From Ottelia alismoides (lineage: Eukaryota > Streptophyta > Magnoliopsida > Alismatales > Hydrocharitaceae): DNA of 64,000 bases. The notes beneath the pieces were generated by a model. It did not search any database, had not been told where the DNA came from, and saw nothing but the letters and a program-made list of their open reading frames with translations. How positions within the stretch are numbered: the stretch's first letter is position 1; every line of letters begins with the position of its first letter. The stretch is from positions 372,001 to 436,000 of the forward strand of contig JAZKJV010010755.1 of the NCBI GenBank assembly GCA_037367405.1, given 5' to 3'. A program made the position numbers and the translations under genes. Of the stretch, positions 58,801 to 64,000 are shown piece after piece.

Positions 58801-59682
58801 TATAGTTACATATATTTTTATTTTATTTTTCTGAAGTATTTTGTACACTTAATAAAATAAAAGTATAAATTATATAGGTATATATAAATGTATTATACCT
58901 ATGTATATTATATACAAGTATTTTATTTTGTATTTTCTTTATGTTTTTATTCTAGTTTTAATATACATATATATTATAAATATTATTTACGAAATTATAA
59001 AAAAAATACAAAATTTTAAAAATAATGAGTAAATAATAAAATGAATATTTTAATCTGTACAAGTATACAATAGGGATCCAAAACACAACTTTCAAACTGT
59101 AGCTCCTCCAGATGCGAAACCACCTTCATTAAATAGATTATTTAAAATTTTATACAATTAAAGGTGAGTTTTATGCATTTCGAGTTTTTATTTGAGAGAC
59201 ACAGGTCTGAGAAGTTGGTACTTTGGATTTTTATTCAGATCATAACTTGTTATCTGTACAGTATTTTTGAGTGAAATGAATTTTGTATTTTTCTTTATTT
59301 AATTATTTATATCTTTCATGTACAAAGTTTCTTTATTTGAGCTATAAAAAGTAGAGCCAAAAATAGGTCCAAAATGAATAAATAATAAATGAGATCTCTA
59401 TTGTATCCTGGCCCTTATCTCCCCCTACTTTATTCCTTGTCGACCTAGTCATCGAGATGCCTATTTCTCGGGGTTTACGGTCATAAAATAGTTACATTAT
59501 TTTACTCCTTTTCTTTTCTTTTATTTATTCTATAATTTTGTCTTTAAAAATAGTATTTTATACACTATTTAAATGCACGTGCCTGAATGCTAAGATGCGG
59601 GAATTAAGGGTACTTACACGCATTTGCCATGGTTTTTGAGGCCAAAATGATAGAATAAAGATGATGAAATGTGGATTCATCA
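55872..59682 (-). repeat. Element E 5' LTR (3811 bp)
   Basis: Minus orientation, from TGATGAATCCAC at 59682 to GGTTAATCA at 55872. It is colinear with 46224-50059. The GC-rich core is 57420-58560, with a perfect W-box palindrome at 58499-58514 and the larger palindrome at 58525-58553. A GGTACC donor-like site at about 58091 and a TTTTTGCAGGAC site near 57865 bound an intron-like stretch. Confidence 0.94.
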
Positions 59683-59687
59683 GTGAA
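59683..59687. repeat. Target site duplication of E, right copy
   Basis: GTGAA follows the LTR and matches 46219-46223. Confidence 0.95.
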
Positions 59688-60528
59688 CTTGAGGGAGAAG
59701 GATCATGGAGGTGGCATAGAGAATTTAGAGAAGTCAGAAGTCCCGTGATCTCTGACAAGGGGGCAGCTAAGGAGAGGACAGTTGAGCTGGGGTCAATGGT
59801 CCTCAACTCCTAGTTGGTCCGTGTGGACCAACTAGGAAAGTGAGGGACATAAGTTATTTGTTAATTCAATTAAAATTAATAAACGATTTGATTAATTTTT
59901 AGTTAAAACTTAAAAAATATGTGTAATTTTATATACTATTAAATTACGATTTTTATTTATTTTTATATGCATTTTATTACATGCTAATATTTACATGTCA
60001 ATACATATGTATATATACTTGCATTTACCCTATTTTATTTTTATTTTAGATTTTATCATTATATACAAGTATGTTGTATATTTAATACTTATTTAAACAC
60101 ATATTCAGAAATTTTAGTGCATTTTTCCGAGTTTATATACTCAAATAACTAAGTATACATATTATGTATGCATATTATAAGTATATTTTACCAATATATA
60201 TCATAGCTTTATTTATTTTAATGTATTTTCATAATTTTATTCTAATTTTCTATTTACATATATTTTAAATAAGATTATCAAATTTATAAAAATATAAGAA
60301 TGCAAATAATATAAAGAATAAATATAATCAATAATTTATACAAGTAAATTGCACAGTAAGGGATGAAAAGCCAACTTTTGCATGCTAACTCCAAATTAAA
60401 TAAGAACACCTTTATTAAATAGATAATTTAATTTTATGATCAATAAAGGTGAGTTTAGTGAATTTTGAATATGTATGGAGAAGATGCAAGTCTGTAAAAT
60501 TTTCTTTGCGATTTTTTATTCTGTGTGT
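59688..60528 (-). repeat. Element F, piece 3 (truncated end)
   Basis: It continues the F LTR past E, with the palindrome TCCTAGTTGGTCC/GGACCAACTAGGA at 59808-59837 and an AT-rich tail like that of E. Homology to the E LTR stops near 60528, about 450 bases short of the expected LTR end, where C sequence resumes. Confidence 0.6.
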
Positions 60529-61080
60529 CCAAGCCAAAGTATTCATGTGAGCCTTTAGTTGGATGACTTGGCTACACTAGGCAAGCATCTTAGGATTGAT
60601 CGCTATACTGGATGATATCCATTCTCTTCTCCACCTCTTCTTGAGCCGGTTGCACTTGAAATTAGAAGGGAATACCCCGCTCCTCGAGAGTTGTTGAACT
60701 AGGAAATTAGGGTCACCATGTTGGAGAAAACCGTCTCTTTATAGCTTCAGCTGAGAGGAGATATATATCACTTATATTGTATAAGATAGACTCGGAGTCA
60801 TAAGGGGTTGCGTATGACATAGACTTGTTCTGACCTGGTTTTTGAGGATACTTGGATAGACTTTTATGGTTCTTAGATGTTGTTGAGTTTCAAGTCCGCT
60901 TCCCAATAACGTTCTGACCAAACTTAAAATCCGAAGGTCTGATTAAACTCCAAATTTTGATTTTTTGAAACAAATTTCAAAGTTAAAATCAATCCAATAT
61001 ATTTTTTCTTTTATTTTTTTCTTTTCCTGCATTCATTATCTTAAGTTTTCTAGGGACAAGCAAAGTCAAGTATACGGGTG
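60529..61080 (+). mobile_element. Element C, right part of the interior and polypurine tract
   Basis: It aligns with A 8480-9010 and D 41060-41616, including CTTGAGCCGGTTGCACTTGA near 60642. It ends with AAGTCAAGTATACGGGTG, a decayed polypurine tract, before the LTR. About 200 bases expected between 25783 and here are absent. Confidence 0.7.
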
Positions 61081-63435
61081 TGACGAATCTCCATTTCATC
61101 ACCTTTGGTCTTTCATTTTGGCCTTAAATTCCAAGCTAAATGCATGTATATAGAATTAGTTTGTACAAAATAACACTTTAATAATTCATATACAAACACT
61201 GTATAAATTCATGTATTTAATTCTAAAATAAGAGAATAAAGGAAGGAAAAAGAATGAAGTCTCGGACACTGAGTGACCTGAGACCCAGAGACCCAATCAT
61301 CATGATGAATTGGTCGACAAGGAATAACGTAGGGGGAGATAGGGCGGACAAACTTTACAGAGTACACTCAGAAATCTTAATTAATTTTCCCAATAAATAG
61401 GATTTTGGTAACTATTTTATTTTCTTATTTTATTCCTCAAATCAATAAAATTCAAACATGAAACTTGTACATAAAAAATACATAGAAAAATATAAAATTT
61501 ATATCAAAGAAAAACAATACATAATGCACTTGGGACACAAAACAAAAAGTCGTAAATAAAACTTCCCATATTATCTCCTCCATATAGACTCAAAATTGAC
61601 CAAACTCACATTTGTTGTTCATAAAAGTAAATTATTTATTTAATGAAGGTGGTTTCATAAAAAATGGATTTGAGATGCGAAAGCGACTTTTGGGCCCTAT
61701 TGTACTATATACCTATATATAATATTCAATATATTCATTAGAAATTATTCCAAATACAACAAAATAAAAAACATAGAATAAAATCATGAAAAATTCATTA
61801 CAATAAATAAAGTATTAAAATACATAGGTAAACATAACATATATAATACATATACTTATTTATTTAAGTGAATAACAAAAATTATAAAAATACAATAATA
61901 ATATGTAAATATGTATTTAATTAAGTTATAATTTATAAAATGCACGCATATAATAATAAAATAAAAAAATACAAAATGAAAATAAAATACCTCATAAATA
62001 GGTAAATACACCTATAATTATTCCCAATAATTTTACTCGTAAAAATAAATAAAAATCATAACAAATACTACATAAAATTAAAAAGTTATGTTTAATTGTA
62101 ATTTAATTGAATCATTTAGTATTTTATTTCTAATAAAAAATTCTTTTAATTTATATTCTATCATTTAGTGGCAGATGTGTACTAACGGAGGCCTGGGACT
62201 GTTGTCCTTGGGTCAACTGTCCTTCCTCCCTAGGCCTGCTCTCTGTGAGAGACTTTTTCCCTCTCTTCTCTATTTTTTTGGTGATGATCCGTGGCTCGAG
62301 GGAGTTATGATTCCTAATGAAAAGTCTATGCAACATGTTGCTCCAGCTCGACGTCTCTTTGGATCCCTTTTAGATACACCCATTCGGGTCGTAGAGCACT
62401 CCCAACATTACGCCACCATTGCATGTATATAGCTTCCTCCCTCGACCATTTTTGCTTTTGGTCTTCTTTTACTGAATGGAACCCTTAGATCATTGCATGT
62501 CTGGGCTGAGGTTGGTGACAGTAACCTTTTCGAGTGATCTGCGTCATGGAAGAGGTGGGGTATGAGTCGATACCCCTCGTTGAAGCTCCTCCGACGATGG
62601 ACTCTACTCCTTGCCCCCGGCCATGATAAGTCAGATTTGGTTTTATCACTTCTTTAGTGAATATTTATTCCCTGAATCTAGATCTAGCTTTTATTTCATG
62701 TATTTTCTACAATTTTTAGTGTAATACATAGATTTAGCATACGTTAAAGCTTAGAGATTAGCCCACTATCTAGTCGTCTAACCCATTGTTCTAAATCCCA
62801 ATCCACCTCAGCAGCTTCCCCAACCATTTCTCCACCAAAGCACACACCCAAATCAACCTGCTTGTGTCTCGATCAATGAAATCAATTTCCTTCCTTTACC
62901 GTCCAACGGAGCTCACCACCACACTTCCACCTTCGTTCATTTTTCCCAATAAAGGCTTCGAAACCTCTGCCTATGCTTTCTCTCTCTATCCATGCATGGA
63001 TCTGGAACTAAAAGGACACGAGGGACAATCGCATCCAAGACAGCTCCAAGAGCCCCAAGCTTCATCGAACAGCCAAGGCCCCATCGATGGGTTCTGGATA
63101 TTTTTGAATGCCTCAATCACTACGGACATATGCAGAAATCCTTTGAGCATCATAGAACCATGGGAGAAGCCTTGGAGAGTGAGAAATCGACGAACGAGGG
63201 AATAACACTTGTTGGACACTACATGCCCTCCAAGACTGGGTGTTAGACACCTCTGCTCGATACACATCTATCAAGTACCGCCTCACAACAACTCAGATTT
63301 ACAATGGATAGCTCTCCATCATACATGTATTAATTGTCCCAAAGCTACTTGCAGTGTAGAAACCCAAGTATCAGAGCATACAGGGATACTACGACATGGA
63401 GTCATGTATCATCATTCCATATTCAAGTAGCCTAT
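61081..63435 (+). repeat. Element C 3' LTR (interrupted by G)
   Basis: It starts TGACGAATCTCCATTTCATCA. The U3 box with GTCGACAAGGAATAACGTAG is at about 61312-61340. The first 1.08 kb is AT-rich, followed from 62160 by a core of higher GC. Frames such as 62864-63205 lie in that core and have no recognised homology. Its end is not seen because another LTR starts at 63436. Confidence 0.7.
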
Positions 63436-64000
63436 TGATGAATCCATGATTCATTAACTTTTCTGTCGCATTTTGTCTTAAAACCCTTAACAAATACATG
63501 TAAATATTCATTAATTCCTACATTTTATCAAAATATTATTCATGAATAAAAATACACTTTTAAGCATAAAAAACATGTAAATAAATAAAGAATAAAAAAA
63601 TAAAGAAAAGAAAGCAGATTGTAGATATGTACATATGTACAATATGAATAAGATAATATAAATATAGCTGAAAGATATATTTATATAACCTAACTCCCGA
63701 GACCAAGTCAGTATGGATTGGTCGACAAAACAACAAGCAGGGGGAGATAAGAGAAGAAAACCATGCGAAAATTAATTATACCATAATTTAGATAAATTAA
63801 TTATTTAAAAAGTTTTATTTATAAACCTATTTTAAATAACATGAACTACTATTTATTATATAATTTATATGGAATTTAGCATTCTGGCCAACCAAGTGCC
63901 GACACGTGTCAGCACCTGGTACTTCTTCTCCAAGAAATCGGTGATGCTTCTGTTCGAACCGGCCATTTTCACCATTTTTCCCGCATACTTCACAACAACT
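63436..64000 (+). repeat. Element G: start of a further gypsy-type LTR, right end outside window
   Basis: TGATGAATCCATGATTCATTA opens the LTR exactly as in A, D and E. The U3 hairpin and GTCGACAAAACAACAAGCAG box follow at about 63700-63745, and a G-box palindrome lies at 63891-63920. CCTAT (63431-63435) should be its target duplication. Confidence 0.8.
63891..63920. promoter_or_regulatory. G-box-centred palindrome in G LTR
   Basis: Arms ACCAAGTGC and GCACCTGGT flank GACACGTGTC. The arms differ in sequence from those of D and E, but the symmetry and the CACGTG centre are kept. Confidence 0.6.

Larger units (their letters stand above)
46224..59682 (-). mobile_element. Element E: complete non-autonomous gypsy-derived retrotransposon
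   Basis: This is a 13.5-kb element in minus orientation with two 3.8-kb LTRs, target duplication GTGAA, tRNA-Asp-type primer site and polypurine tract. The 5.8-kb interior encodes only two overlapping ORFs (Pro/Tyr-rich, then protease-like with an acidic repeat tail). No reverse transcriptase, RNase H or integrase is present on either strand. It also carries a five-hairpin array and the conserved non-coding block. A 200-bp sample of the LTR ends differs at about 6% of sites. Element C is a second, older copy of the same family. Confidence 0.93.

Overview
This window is intergenic, repeat-dense DNA from a flowering-plant nuclear genome. I find no host gene. Everything recognisable is an LTR retrotransposon or a fragment of one. 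The evidence for a plant is gag-pol of the Athila/Tat type of Ty3/gypsy, primer sites matching tRNA-Asp (TGGCGCCGTTGCCGGGGA type), a Ty1/copia element with a TGGTATCAGAGCC primer site, and LTRs of 2.6-3.8 kb in an AT-rich background. I cannot name the species.

The layout is a nest of seven elements, named here A to G. Element A (gypsy, +) runs from before base 1 to 12724 and sits inside the 5' LTR of element B (copia, +, to 22616). B interrupts element C (+, gypsy-derived, non-autonomous; 22617-25783, resuming at 60529-63435). C is also split by F (25784-60528), a truncated solo LTR in minus orientation. F in turn holds two complete insertions: D (+, 27494-45352, duplication GTGGT) and E (-, 46224-59682, duplication GTGAA). 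A further LTR, G, starts at 63436 inside C's 3' LTR and runs off the right edge.

LTR pairs compared by eye differ by about 0.8% in A and in B, but by roughly 5-6% in samples of D and E. Two young insertions therefore lie in a much older nest. Only A keeps a long open frame (3406-6915). It is a gag joined in frame to RNase H and integrase, with protease and most of reverse transcriptase missing. D has all domains but is broken by stops and frameshifts, and its reverse transcriptase box reads FMDN. C and E never had reverse transcriptase or integrase in their present form. They share an ORF that joins an aspartic-protease-like domain to a tail with repeated D-E-F-V-P-F motifs. B's coding region is decayed copia sequence between nearly identical LTRs.

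The most unusual content is non-coding and shared by the gypsy-type elements. Just after the coding region there is an array of 3-5 hairpins built on CTATACTTAGG/CCTAAGTATAG, most followed by a G-run that copies the polypurine tract, with compensatory changes in the stems. The LTRs carry a long palindrome centred on a G-box, a palindrome of two W-boxes, and a U3 hairpin next to a conserved AATAAAGTAGGGGGAGATAAG-like box. The leaders share a GGGG/CCCC hairpin. These structures look maintained in families whose proteins have diverged or been lost, which suggests cis-acting RNA or DNA functions that let the defective members use shared machinery.
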